From positions 44,345,069 through 44,409,068 of the forward strand of contig OZ021723.1 in NCBI GenBank assembly GCA_963978545.1: 64,000 nt of DNA, in the 5' to 3' direction. Positions 9,838-22,303 of the stretch are shown piece after piece. Source of the DNA: Linyphia triangularis (taxonomy: Eukaryota > Arthropoda > Arachnida > Araneae > Linyphiidae). The position numbers were made by a program, and so were the translations under genes. Each line of letters opens with the position of its first letter. Position 1 is the first letter of the stretch. Below the pieces are notes generated by a model. That model ran no database searches. It had not been told where the DNA came from and saw only the letters and a program-made list of their open reading frames with translations.

Positions 9838-9950
9838 AGCTATTGTAGCTTCAACTCCTGTTGACCTGCCCGAGTACGTTGTCGTCGTCGAAGGGCTTCC
9901 AGGACTGGATCTAAACCTCGGGATTATCACTTTAGTCAGTAGGGTGGACT

Positions 9951-11533
9951 ATGTCTGTCTCCGGCAAATTGTGGGCGGACAGGACAGTAGAGGAAGAGGA
10001 GGAAATGTCTGAAGAGCCGAAGGGAAGTGAATGGGAGGAGGTGGACTATATGGAACCTCTCTCTCTACCTAAGAAGAAAACGAAACGCGCCTTGAGCAAG
10101 TCCGCGTCGACCAAGCCGGGGAGAAGAAACAACCCCACTAAAGGAGAATTCTTGAGGACAAGTTCAATCCTTCGAGTTAAGGAAGTCCTCAAGAAGAAAA
10201 AGAAGAAAGCGGAAGAGATCCGCCACGATGAGGCCCCAACCGTCTTGCCAACGGAAGGAGTTCGTACAGAGGTCACCTGTGAGCAAGGTACCAACGGCGA
10301 CTCCGGGGACCTCCCCCCTCCAGACGTGGGAACTGTTGGGGGCGTCGCAGCTGATGCGATTATCGAGACTAAGGTTCCTGCCGCGAGCCCGTCGACAGAC
10401 GCAGACCTCGAGTCAGCGAAGGCTACTGTCGCTCGCCCGGCTAGGCACAGAGACGAGAGAGTGAGTAGGGAAATGACTGGCAAGCCCAACTCGAACAAGC
10501 GATCCCAGTCAGGGATTCGCGGGGTTTTACTGGGTCGGGCGCTGGACGCCCAAACCCTTATTCAGAAATGTATAGCAAAGGTCCAAGATGGGGACCTAGC
10601 TGAAGAATTGAGAAGCCTCACTCAATCTCTTTTGCAAGTTTGCGTTGAGCAACGATCGAGATTGAGGCCAGAGGAAACAGTGGCCCAAGGGACACCCTGT
10701 CATACGCCGAGGCGACTAGGAAACCTCGGGTCCCATCCCGAAGTCGCTCGGCTCCGCGGCAGAAGGCCCGGCCGCCTAAATTTAAGCCAGAACACGTGGC
10801 TATCGTCTACCCAACGATGGTAGAAATGACCTCTGATCAATCTCTCCAAGCCATCCAAGCATCGCTTAGGCCAAGTAAGCACAGCTTTGGGGTGGAGAGA
10901 ATCAGGAAAATCAGAAACGGCGGAGTGGCCATTGTCACCTCCACGGATCAGGAGGTGGACAATATTATCAAGGCGTTCGCTGATGAGGAAAAAGTCCGCG
11001 GAAGGTTTACTGTGACTAGACCTAAAGGGAAGAAGCCGAAGGTTGTGTTGTATGACGTGCACGAAGAGGTCGACGGTGCTGGTATCGCCGACGCTCTTAA
11101 GCACCACAACCCGGAAATTGGAGAGGCGGAGATCGAGACCCTCTACTCCTACTCCAACCAAAGAGGAGGAGTTAACTGGGTCCTTGGTGTCGACCCAGTT
11201 ACCCTCAAAGCAATGACCAAACTGAAAAAGCTGAAGCTGGCATGGAGCCGGGTCTCCTGCCGGGAATTCATTCGAGCGACTATTTGCTTTAAGTGCAGAA
11301 AATTCGGGCACCATGCCAAAGACTGCCACAACGAGGAAGTCTGCTCCAAATGCAGCAAGTCGGGGCACAGAAGAGCTCAGTGTTCAGAGGCTGCCCACTG
11401 CGGGAACTGCGAAGAACACAATTCCAAGTTTCGCTCCACGCTCGAAGTCAACCACGAGCCAGCGGACAGGAATTGCCATGTCTACCGCAGGGAAGTAATG
11501 AGTAACAGAGGCCGAATTGACTATGGGAAATAG
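9951..11533 (+). pseudogene. LINE ORF1 (Gag-like, CCHC), one frameshift
   Basis: The ATG at 9951 begins a lysine/glutamate-rich N-terminus. The frame changes between about 10649 and 10690; after it the protein continues with LSYAEATRKPRVPSRSRSAP, a block typical of this ORF1 class, then an RNA-binding fold region. Two CX2CX4HX4C knuckles follow (CFKCRKFGHHAKDC and CSKCSKSGHRRAQC, around 11287-11385), and a third, irregular one starts CGNCEEHN. It ends with TAG at 11531-11533. The product would coat the element's RNA and accompany ORF2 to the chromosome. Without the frameshift it would be about 527 residues, normal for the group. Its end overlaps the likely ORF2 start by 11 bases. Confidence 0.85.
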
Positions 11534-14500
11534 GGAACACCAGAGGTCAATTAATGGAGCTCACCTAAATGTGAACCACTGCAAGAGTGCAACTGCCTAA
11601 TTGGACCAAGACGTCCACGAGGAGAAGCTGGACTTCGTCTCGATCAACGAGCCGTACGTTTTCCACGGAAAACTTGTTGGTTACGGCGGAGGCCACAGGA
11701 CTTACTGCGGGGAGAACCCGAGAGCTGCCATCCTGGTGGCGAACCGAAATTGGAAAGTCTTCGCTCTTCACACGACCAGGGACATCGTGGCGGTGAGAGT
11801 GGAGCGAGGGGACCCATCCGTCATCTTGGTGTCGGCCTACTGCCCTCCCTCTGGGGACTTAGTTGACTTTCTTGCGGAACTTGAAACTGTCCTAGTCAAG
11901 TGCGGGACAAGTGCAACAATCGTGCTTGGAGACCTGAACGCTAAATCTAGTTCATGGGGCCCGAGGACCACTGACGGGAGAGGAGCCCTCGTGGAAGAAC
12001 TGATCGACGACCACGGTCTGACGGTTGTTAACGACCCGAACAGCAGACCTACCTACGAAGGAGCCCATGGAAAGAGCTGGGTGGATATCATGCTCATCAA
12101 GGGCATGAGAGCTGAGGATATCACCTCATGGGAGGTCACTGATAGAGTCACTCTCAGTGACCACAATCGATTCAACTTTGTGATCGACTCGGCTGGTCCG
12201 AGCTCGACATCACGTAGAACTTGCTGGAGCCTTGAGCAAATCAACTGGATGGAGTTTAGAGTGGACTTAGCGAAGTTGGTCCGGAGGACCAAGGACGAGG
12301 CAAGGAGCACAGCTGACTCCATTGTCTCTCTGACGAGCGAGGTCTCCGACCTGTGCTTCAAGCACAGGAGGAAAAACAAGGGAAGTTTTCGTTCTGCGGT
12401 TTGGTGGACGCAAGAACTGCGGGTCCTCAGGAGCAGGGTCCGAGCTCTTCGGAGGAGAACCCAGGCGGAAAGAGACCCGGCGACCCGGATCGAGCGCAAC
12501 ATTCGGTTCAAGGCGGAACGAGCCCGCTATAAGAAACTACTTATCTCTACCAAGAGAAGTCAGTTTAGGGATTACCTTAGCAGTATCTCTCAGTACAATA
12601 CGTTCGGTCCGGTTTACAACATCGCCAAGGGCGGCCGAAAGAGAGCTGAGGTGAGGATCATCAAGCGTAATGATGGCACCTTGACCTCCAACCTTGCTGA
12701 AAGCATTGAGGAAACCTTGCGCTTCCACTTCCAGACCAGCCCATTCCCTGCAGTGGACATTCCGCCCACTGACTGTCTCTACGATGAGGACTTCTCAGCT
12801 CTGGAAGTGGAACACACCATTGCGCAAATGAAGCCCAATAAAGCCCCTGGACCAGACGGACTCACTCTCGAAATCATCCGGGAACTCTTCGAGGCCGACA
12901 GGGACTGGTTCACGGGGCTATTGAACGACTGCTGGAGAAGGGGTGAATTCCCCAGACAATGGAAGATGGCGACAGTCGTGCTCCTGCCTAAGGAGGGAAA
13001 GGACCTTGCAAGTCCAACGGGCTACAGGCCGATCTGCCTTCTCCCTGTCTGGGGTAAGATTCTGGACAAGCTAGCTTGTTCCAGGCTCTGCCATTACTTG
13101 GAGAGCAACAGGCTCTTGCACCCAAATCAGTTTGGCTTTCGAAAGGGGTTGAGTACGGTTATGGCTCTTACCAAACTCACCTCTGAGATTTATAGTGCCA
13201 AAAGGGGAAACCTAGTGACTTGCGCCGTCTCCCTCGATGTTTCCAATGCATTTAACACCATCAGAGGAGGGGACATCCTGAATACAATGATCGGGTACAA
13301 TGTACCGTACAGGCTCACTTCCCTAGTTATGAGCTTTTTGCAGGACAGAACTGTCTGCTCTGAAGGGGGATCTAGCACCCTTGAGTACAACGTGGGAGTT
13401 CCCCAAGGGTCTAGCTTGGGACCCATTCTCTGGCTCATTATCGTGAATCAGCTCTTGGACCGTATCAGCCACAATGACGAGACCTGGGTCCAGGTCTTTG
13501 CTGATGATATCCTGCTTGTTATGAAGGCCTCGGCTTCCTACAAGTTCACCGAGATGGCCCGACCCTTTATGGACACCATTGAGAAATGGGCACTGGACTA
13601 TGGGCTCCAGTTCAGTGACCCAAAGAGTAACTTCATCATGTTTCCTTGCCGAAGGGATATAACTCATATCCCAGGAATCAAACTGAAAGGGAAACGAATA
13701 AAGAATGTCAAGAGTCTCAAGTACCTCGGCGTGCTCATTGACCAAAGGCTCACTTGGTCGGAGCACCTCCGCGAGGTGAAGGAGAAAGCCGAGAGGTTCG
13801 GCAACAAGCTAATTCGTTTTACCCGGGCCACTTGGGGCGTAAGACCGGAGGTCATCAAACGAATGTATCTTGGTGGGACGGAGAGGCTGATCCTCTACGG
13901 CTGTGAAGTGTGGTTCCGCGACACAGTCCGTATGAGGAATCAGTTAAATGGTATTCAGAGGGCACACCTGCTCAGAGTAACCAAATGCTGGAGGACCACG
14001 TCGACGGACGCACTGCAGGTAATTGCAGGTTGCGTGCCGGTCGACATTAAAGCGAAGTCTACACAGACGATGTTCCGGTTCTTGCAGAGGAACGGAACGA
14101 TCATGTTGGAGGGAAATGAGGTCGGATCGAATGCTTGTCAAGTTAGACGCCGATTGGTCCCGGCGCACTGGGAGCTGACAAGATTCGACTTTGACCTAAA
14201 TGGAGAAGACAGAAGGGACCTGTCAATTTATACTGATGGTTCCAAGATGGATAACCGGGTGGGGTGCGGGTTGGCAAGTTATGTCAACAACGTGCTCACC
14301 CGGGAAGCTAATTACAGGCTGAACAACGAGGCGACCGTCTTTGATGCTGAAGCGCTGGCGCTTAATAAGGCGGTCGTCCTCGCTCGGGAACTCAACCAAG
14401 GAGTTGCCCATATCTACTCGGACTCGAGGTCCGCGCTGCAGGCTCTGAGAAGGACTTTCCCTCTCGATGAGATCTCGATGAGGACAAGAAACGTCCTGCG

Positions 14501-14921
14501 TACTGACGGGGTGCCTATCCATTTCCACTGGATCAAGGCCCATGCTGGTATCGAGGGAAATGAGAAAGCAGACGAGTTGGCGAAGTTGGCCACTCAAAAG
14601 ATTGAGATAGAGGAACATGTTCCCATTCCTCTATCTGCTGTCAGAAAATGTCTGGTTGATGGCATGATTAGAGATTGGCAGTTCCGCTGGGAGGAAACCG
14701 CTCACGGACTGCCGGTATTCGGAGTTTACTCTAAGGTGGGGACACAAAGGTGCATGGGAGACTTCTTTGTCAACCAAGTGTTGACCGGACACGGAGTCTT
14801 CCCATCGCACCAAAATCGACTCTTTGGGAGGAGTGCGCGCTGTTGGTGTGGGGAGCACGGCTCGGTGCTCCACGTTATCCTTCGGTGTGTGCTCTTGAGG
14901 TCGGTCCACTTAACAAATTAG
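11523..14921 (+). pseudogene. LINE ORF2: AP-endonuclease, reverse transcriptase, RNase H; one early stop
   Basis: The frame opens at ATG 11523, overlapping the ORF1 stop. It has the endonuclease start block LNVNHCKSAT, hits TAA at 11598-11600, then is open for 1106 codons to TAG at 14919-14921. The endonuclease shows GDLNAKSSSWG and a C-terminal LSDHNRF near 12160. RT shows TGYRPICLLPVWGKILDKL, NQFGFRKGLST, GVPQGSSLGPILW and FADD at 13497-13508. RNase H has its acidic residues in IYTDGSK, DAEALAL, YSDSRSA and a GNEKADELAK block. A final CX1CX7HX4C (CWCGEHGSVLHVILRC) is near 14850. The protein nicks target DNA and primes reverse transcription there. The C-terminus stops only about ten residues after the last cysteine, shorter than I would expect. 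Confidence 0.9.
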
Positions 14922-14946
14922 TTTCAGGAAATAAAAATAATAAAAA

Positions 14947-15018
14947 TGTGAGACATGGCAAAAGCGCGATTTATCCGAATGCGCGATATTTGAGGCGCGA
15001 TATAACGAGGGGTTATTG
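14947..15018. mobile_element. Tigger/pogo-like terminus fragment
   Basis: On the minus strand the segment begins CAATAACCCCTCGTTATATC directly after a TA at 15019-15020 and continues with repeated ATCGCGC words. This resembles terminal sequences of Tigger/pogo elements. No matching left terminus is seen, and the segment starts right at the A-rich tail of the LINE. Confidence 0.45.
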
Positions 15019-15020
15019 TA

Positions 15021-17672
15021 TAGCCACCTTTGTTTTTTAGTGTTATGTCATATAGTATTCTTAAATGAAAAAAGTAGATAAACATTTAAATAAAAGTTAA
15101 AGAATAACTTTCAAAACGTAATTACTTTAAACTACTTAGAAAGAATAAATTTAGAAAATTGTATAAAATATAATTTTAACCACAAAGCACATTTTTTACG
15201 ATGCATATGATGTAACGTCTTCAGATTTTTTTTTAATTAAATCTAAATTCAAAATTTGTGATTAGAAATATTGAATAATTTATTGGGTAGCATAAACAAA
15301 CTTGAAAGGAAAATTTAATCACAAAACTAAAGTCATAAACAACAGAAAAAACGAATTTTCCTGAATACAAAATTTTTTGTAAACATTCCCAAATTAACAA
15401 AACATCTCGTTAATTAAATTTTACCAAATATAATAACTGTTTGAATACTGAGATTATTTATCCACTAAAATGATGTCCTATATAAAGAAAGTTTTGAAAT
15501 TACTTATTGTGTGAATGCATTTAAGATTTGCGATGACTACATATTTATAGTCATGAATAAATAGTTGAAAAAAAAAAGTTTTCTCTGAAATTATATATTG
15601 TTATTCTTGTAAAAGAGAAAGATTGCAAATCGTTACTATTCTTTTTCATTTGGAGAACCTTTTGTCGCTTTTCAAACTTAATAGAAAAGATAGCATCGAT
15701 TTTGCAATTAACTTAGTTTCTTCGGGAGGTTTCTGCAGTAAGAAACAAAATGTGGACTTATATTAGAAAGAAGTGATGAGCGCTCTGTTGATAATAACTC
15801 TTGGTTAACTGACATAAAAAAGTTAATTTTTAAAATATCCAAATATTCTATAGTTAGAGAATAATTTTTCGATATTTTCAACGTTGTTAGTATAAGAACA
15901 ACTTTAAAGTATTTAAAATGAATATTTGAACACTTTTGTGCAATTTGTTTGTATAGTTTCTGCGGAAAAGTTATTTTGTAGGTTTGTTTGTTATGTTTCT
16001 AAAATGTATGAAAAATAAAATGTAATTTATAAAAAGTTCTAAAACGACACTTTCCAATAAAGGGATAGTTTTAAAAGAAAAGCACGCTAAAAATAGACTT
16101 TTGTAATTGCAATTATCTGTCGTCCCCTCAACGCCATAATTATATAATTCTAAAATTGCAAGTGAATAATTATGCAATAAGATCCCATTATATTCTAATT
16201 ATATTAAAGCCATTTGGCTGTAGTGCGATTTCAATGCTTTGAAACTTTTTGAAATGTGTATTTCTCAAAACTATGTTTTTGAGTTATCTAGTTTTAGCAT
16301 TAGTGTGAGGATAAGATGCATGATACAATGGTTTACCTCGAAGTCAAAGAAAAACTATTACATTATAAAATCCATTTCAAAATAATTATTTTTCCGCCAT
16401 AGCATCTAATTCGAAAGAACAACATTGATGACACATTTTTAACTTAAAAAGGATTTTTGAAAGGATCTGCAGTAGAGTGCTTTACTAAATAGATTTTTTT
16501 AATTATTATTATTGCACCTTATTTAATTCTTTAAATTGTTTTGCTACATAAATTATTTTTAATGAATGAAAGATAGTAAATAAATGCAAAAGTTATCTAT
16601 AATACAATTTAATACTTAATTGCCACATTTTCCGGAAATAAGAATGCAACTAGGAATATTTCTAAAGATTTTAATAACCATTATCGCGTTTTGTATCGAT
16701 GTATATTGCTACGAGAATAACGGAAGATATTTATTAAAATGTATTAATGAATGAATGAAACTTTTGGAGTCTTGGTCTAATAAATAATACCAAGAAGCCC
16801 GATATAAAATGAAAAGTTTAATGAAATAGATAGTTTCTTAGTGCATTCTGAAATGAAATTCAGAAGATTTCCCTGTTAAGTGTTGTCGAGAAGTATTTAA
16901 AGAGGAGGTTTAATGATCAAAAAAGAATTTATAGGGTACTTCTTGTAATCACCATCATTGCAGATTTATTAGTTGGAATATTAAGAGAAAATGTGTTCGT
17001 GCTTTGTAAGAGGCTGGTGAGACTACTTTCCACAAGATTCTATAATGAATGTTATCACACTAGTTACATAAGCAATTTCCAGGTAACTGTAAAGAGCAAA
17101 TTTGGAAGGAAGGTTTTAACGACATGTTAGTATTACTTTCCAATACTTAATGTCGTTTTATTTAAGTAGTTTTCAGAAATATGAGCCAGGTGAGACGAGC
17201 TTTTAATTAGATACTGAGTAATGAGAAACAGATGGAAGAAATATAAATTTTTCGTGTAGTTAGTGTGGGTGTTTGAAAAGAAATTTATGAAAGCTGGCAG
17301 AAAAAGTATCTTTAGTTGATGTGAATATTCAGTCAGGTGGGGAACATTGCAGGCAGTCAGGTTAAATCGCAATGGTTTATTAGCAATACATGCGAAGATG
17401 GTTGTATTATGGACTTCAAATATGCCTAGAGTAAAGTGCAATTATTTTTTTTACGTGACGGGGCTTGAGTATATAACAAATATACATGTATCAGTTTGCT
17501 CAATAGTAAAACCACTGAAAAAATTATAAAATATAAAACAATGAAAAAAAAATAAAAAAATAAATAAATTATAAAACAATGAAATTCGTGATTGCAATAG
17601 GCGATCCATTCCTGCCACAAACTTTTCTTAATTGGATCAGTAGCACAATTTGTTACCCAAATGTTACCGAGA
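15021..17672. other. AT-rich spacer, no gene seen
   Basis: No supported coding region was found. The few open frames of 60-100 codons are AT-driven, lack recognizable domains and have no convincing start context. Confidence 0.6.
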
Positions 17673-17682
17673 AAAAATCATT

Positions 17683-17970
17683 GGGCTCCCAATATCCTTG
17701 CGGTAGAGTATCGAGCTCATAACCGGAGGGTTGTGGGTTCTGTCCTCGGTCCGCCAAATATCGGTGTGTACCTAATGGGGGCTGGTGCACATTAAATCTG
17801 TCGTGGTCTCAATGTCCTCTCGTTGGTGTGGTGGGGTCGGAGAGAGGGGTTTACACTAGAAGATTTCGATCTCGTATTTTTCTAGATGCTCAAAATTACG
17901 AGACGTATTTGGCTGTGTTAAGCACTTTATATGTGGCAGAAATAGACAGTCGGTGGTTTCAAAACAAAAC
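17683..17970 (+). mobile_element. tRNA-Met-like SINE (288 bp)
   Basis: The insert is flanked by the 10-bp duplication AAAAATCATT at 17673-17682 and 17971-17980. Its head reads like a tRNA: GCGGTAGAGTATCGAGCTC, then an anticodon-arm region with CTCATAACC (CAT anticodon), then a degraded B box GGGTTCTGTCC near 17733. A ~200-bp unrelated body follows and it ends in an AAAACAAAACAAAA tail. Family and body differ from the SINE at 4704-4883. The degraded B box suggests an old copy. Confidence 0.88.
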
Positions 17971-17980
17971 AAAAATCATT

Positions 17981-20900
17981 CCGAGGAAAAATCTGCAATA
18001 GATCTTTTAAAAGAACGCTTTTGAGTGATAATATCCTTGACAGTGACGCATATTTCAAGCTACGAATTCCATATTTCAAGCCACAAATTTTATTTCGTTA
18101 ATTCACCTAAATAAAATGACAAATAAGTAAAAAAAGAACACAAAATGGAAGCAGTATGATATAAAAAAAATTATCATAGTGCTCCCATGACTTCAAATAT
18201 GTTCAATAGTGCAGCAATTGTTTTTTGTTTGAACAATTAATCTTACACCCAAATACTACACGAGGCTAATAGAAATATAGGCTTCATGAAATAAGTTTGA
18301 CATCAGTGAAAGGTAGGCAGAGAATCAAAAAAGAAAAACGATAAACGTGAAAAACTCATAAAAAGAAGCACATGCACACAACAAAATCAATCAAGGAACT
18401 TTACTCACTGGCTACAAACGCATGATTAAAAGTCAATGTGTTGCTTGAAACAAAATTGCACATTAAAAGTAATGCAAAGTTATTATTAATAAATTCCCGA
18501 AGTGAAGGAATCCTTTTTACACAGAGATAATTAAAATAATGTGTTGATTTTTTCTTTCATTGTTAAGAAAGGGACATTAAAACAACCGGTGTTCAACATT
18601 TAAAATTGTCATTCAACATTAAAATTTTCCCTGGATTGCAATCCGAATCGAGAGTCTTTTTTGTTTTGCATTGGAAGTGATCACTTAATTTGCCCTATAC
18701 ATTTTCAAAAAAACTTAAAAAATCACCTTTAAAATATTGATAGGAAAAATTAAAAAATTTCTATTCCAGGCTGGACTAGAAAGGTGATTCATAGGTTTGG
18801 ATGTGCAAGTAGTATACTTTATACTTTTTTAAAAACTTTTATTTTATAATAGTAAGTTCTTAACACAAGTAAATGTTGTTTGTTCAAATATTTTCCTATA
18901 TTCATTATTTTTTAATTTGTTTGGCATAATTGTATTTTTATAAAATTTTAATATAAACAATCGTACATTTAAGGTTTTGTAGAAGTAAAAAAACTTTCTT
19001 ATATGAAAAACAATCGTTCTTGGATAATAATAAGTACTACGAAGTTTATACAGAAGTTTGGCAGTATCTTTCAACTAAATGAAATTTGGAAGTTGAATGC
19101 TCCATAAAAATACTAAAGAATGCTTTATCAAGACTATAGAATTATGTTTTAGCGAGACTATAGCTAAAGAATGCTAATTATCTTACATAAAATCCTGTTT
19201 CCGAATTTTTCCACAATTGGTTTCAGGGCAAAGATACGTGGGGGATTAGATCTATGAGGATTATTGCTACAGTCCCAGGCAAAATAAAAACTGAAACCTT
19301 CCATCTCAACAATTTTTTTTATATTATCTATACATTTTTGCTAAATCAATTTATATTTACTATTACAACATACTTTTACCAATTAATGGAATTATACACC
19401 TGAAAATCGTAAACCAGATCTTATGTACTGTATACGCCTCTCCTAACACATTCTAAATCTACTATAATATAAGAAGACTCTGTTTTTATCTTAATACTTG
19501 TTTAAGAAATGGTGAGCTCATTTTTCTCCGTTGGCGCTGGCGAGATTACAGGCACGAACTAAACACATCCATCACAATTTATTTCACCGTCAATTGCTGT
19601 GTCTTGGCAGGATTTTAATTAAAATGTAGACTTGAGGAGGTTCCCTGAACAAGCAAACACAAAGGAAGCGGAAGAAGACTATTGAATATTTCTTGAAGAG
19701 AATGGCTATCTACACATAGTTACCATACTTTAAATTTAGAAGGGCGTCTTTGACTTATAGACTGACATATATTTTCAAAAATTAAGCATTCTCAAAACTG
19801 TACGGTACTCTTTCACAGACTCACACAATTACACAGGGTTAGCATGAATGGTCAATCTTTTTTCAAAACACTTTTAATATAGAAATGCAATACCTACACT
19901 AATAATACAGATACAGATGTTCAATGTTTGCATCTCTGGTCATACGGCACAAGTAGCAATGATGTCCCAATTCATTGCCTACGTTCAATAGCATATTTCC
20001 ATCAATGACCACCACATCATCAGAGAAGTGTTCCTTCATTTTTTGTGTTGGGTTATAAATAAATTCTGCCCTTCACTTACTCCCACAGAAAGGAAACTCG
20101 TACCCAGTCCTGTGTGATGATTTGGCATGTGGGTATGGAACAACTAAAATTATAATTTTTTTTTTCAGCCGTTCAATAAAATTGTTACAGAAATGTACAA
20201 TGTGGCTTCAGTTGATGTGAACTAGTATTTTTTTGAGGAAACGGCCAGTCAAGGTCCAATAAAATTAAAGTCATTTTTTGAACTCCTTTGAGGAGTTGCT
20301 AAACTTTAAATACCTAGAACTTAAAACTACATGTATAGCTAATTTATTTCAAGTTATAAGTTTCAGGTTATGAGTTTCAGTGCGTAAAATGTGCCATAAT
20401 AAATTATGGTACATTTAATAAGAAATTAACTTTTTTTTCTGTTAATCCTGAAGTTCTGTATCCAAAAATATAACAGAAAATCCTCTTAGCTAGTTTGATT
20501 AAAAATTAAGCTTTTATAAGTCGAATCACATGCAAAACTATGCAACCTTTTAATAATGAAGAAGTTAATGCTGCTAGTACACAATTGGTAAACGTGTATA
20601 ACATTGAAAAACTCATGCGAACAAACATGAATAATTTGTTTGCCTCAATGCTCCCCATCATTACGTTTCTTTTATTTTTTTAAAGGACATATGTGAAAAA
20701 TTTTGCGTTCATTAAGGTAATTGCTTAAAACTGGATATTTTTCTAGAAAACTACATCGAAGTAAAAAGGTAACGATTTTTAAATATTCTATCCATGAAGT
20801 CAAGGCATAAAGCTTTTAGTAGTTTCCTGGAATCGTTCCAGTTGGTGTTTTCGAACGTTTACATTAGATGGGTTAATTTGGTTTTAATATTCTACGAAGG

Positions 20901-22082
20901 CTTTTACTATTAAATATTCATAAGTTTTATTACATTAAGATTTAGCTGCTGCTCGTGGAAATTTGAGTAAAATAAGTTTATTTAAATGAACTATTTGTAA
21001 TAAAATTAATACTTACCCTCGGCATGTCTATGCTATTTACAAAAAGTACTTTCCAGTTATTCAAGGTTTAGTTTTTAAGGAATAAAAAATAAGTATTCAA
21101 ATTTATATGCTCAGTACTCCCTGAAAATACCTATTACTTACTTACGTTTTATTAAATACGGATTTCTAGGGTTTTTCTGACAGTTAAATGAAAAATTAAT
21201 TTTAAAGTTTTCTGAGTAGCGAAGCATAAATTTAGCTTTTTTTTGAAAGGCTATCGATGTTTGATTAACACATTCTTTTGGAGTAAAATTGCCATTGAGT
21301 TTTGGAATCTAACGTGTTAAAGAAATATGTTATTTGGTTGAATATCATGTAACATAATATGATAATCTTGTGTTATTTTTAAAAAATTACAAATAATCAA
21401 ATTAGTTAGATACAGAACAATATAATTAGCATAAAATCGCATAAAGTGCTTGCAAATTCTTTTTTTTCCTATTTGATGAAACTTTAATTAGGTTGTACAG
21501 ATAATAATTGATTAACAAATAATTCGAAACTGTAATAAGCAAGTAAATGAAGAAATAATATCAGCAAACCTTTTTTTGTTGTAGGCTAAGTTGAAATTGA
21601 GCTATTCAGTGCATTAATGTTATGAAGTATTTATATTATTAAAGTTTAAAAGCTGCTTAGATTGCACATTATCCTTGTAAAGGGTGATAAAGTGTCGGGT
21701 TTATGCACCTAATTATACTTAAATAATTTTTAGACAATTAATATTTCTTTGAATGGAGAATTAGTTTTGTTACTACACTATTGTCTTAAAATTTGAGATG
21801 CTACTTTTTTGTTGGTGAAAAAAGTGGTTGAAAATTCTTGAACTTGTATAAGAAAAGAAATAGCTTTCAAACTTCTAATATTTTTAGCTTTCTTTAATAA
21901 AAAATAAAAGTGAACACCATATTAATATTATGTAGCTAATAATAATAAAAAAAAGTATTGACCTGATTGAAAAGTATAGAAAAGTATTAACATTGGTATT
22001 ATTGATGGGAGTTATGTTGTTATTATTATGTAAAAGTGTTTCATTTATAATTTTAAATTGTATACTCAAAAATATATGACTA
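17981..22082. other. AT-rich spacer, no supported gene
   Basis: No domain-bearing frame was found. A minus-strand stretch near 19920-20040 looks faintly coding (46 codons, ending in a GHHCYLC-like motif) but is bounded by stops and matches nothing I know. A 12-bp near-palindrome lies around 20388-20413. Confidence 0.55.
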
Positions 22083-22118
22083 GGGTCAAGTATCCCAATA
22101 CATTGGGATACTTGACCC
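22083..22118. repeat. 36-bp perfect hairpin
   Basis: A 17-bp arm starting GGGTCAAGTATCCCAAT is followed by the 2-base loop AC and the exact reverse complement. No larger flanking inverted repeat was seen. Confidence 0.92.
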
Positions 22119-22303
22119 AAGTTGAAGTTTTTTTTCTGTTTAATATTTTACCACCTTTACAATTAATGCTTCAGAAAGATATTCATAAGTGTTGTGTAAT
22201 ATTTAATGAAGTATAAATGAACATTATTTACACACCAATAAGTAATGTAAAATAAAAACTAAACACCCAAAACTAAAAATTGGCACAAGTATCCATAGTT
22301 CTC

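Larger units (their letters stand above)
9741..14946 (+). mobile_element. R1/I-group non-LTR retrotransposon (LINE), nearly full length
   Basis: The block contains a GC-richer leader, an ORF1 with CCHC knuckles, and an ORF2 with AP-endonuclease, reverse transcriptase, RNase H and a terminal CCHC. An A-rich tail (AAATAAAAATAATAAAAATG) ends near 14946. The endonuclease type and three ORF1 knuckles point to the R1/LOA/I supergroup, and RNase H favours the I or LOA side. Base composition differs sharply from the AT-rich flanks. One ORF1 frameshift and one ORF2 stop make this copy inactive, but long open stretches suggest a fairly young insertion. I could not find a target duplication. Confidence 0.88.

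Noticed and set aside
17683..17755. tRNA-Met gene
   Set aside because: The B box is degraded and the sequence is part of a 288-bp SINE with a target duplication.
19911..20048. Coding fragment on the minus strand
   Set aside because: About 46 codons look protein-like, but stops bound them on both sides and I know no matching family.
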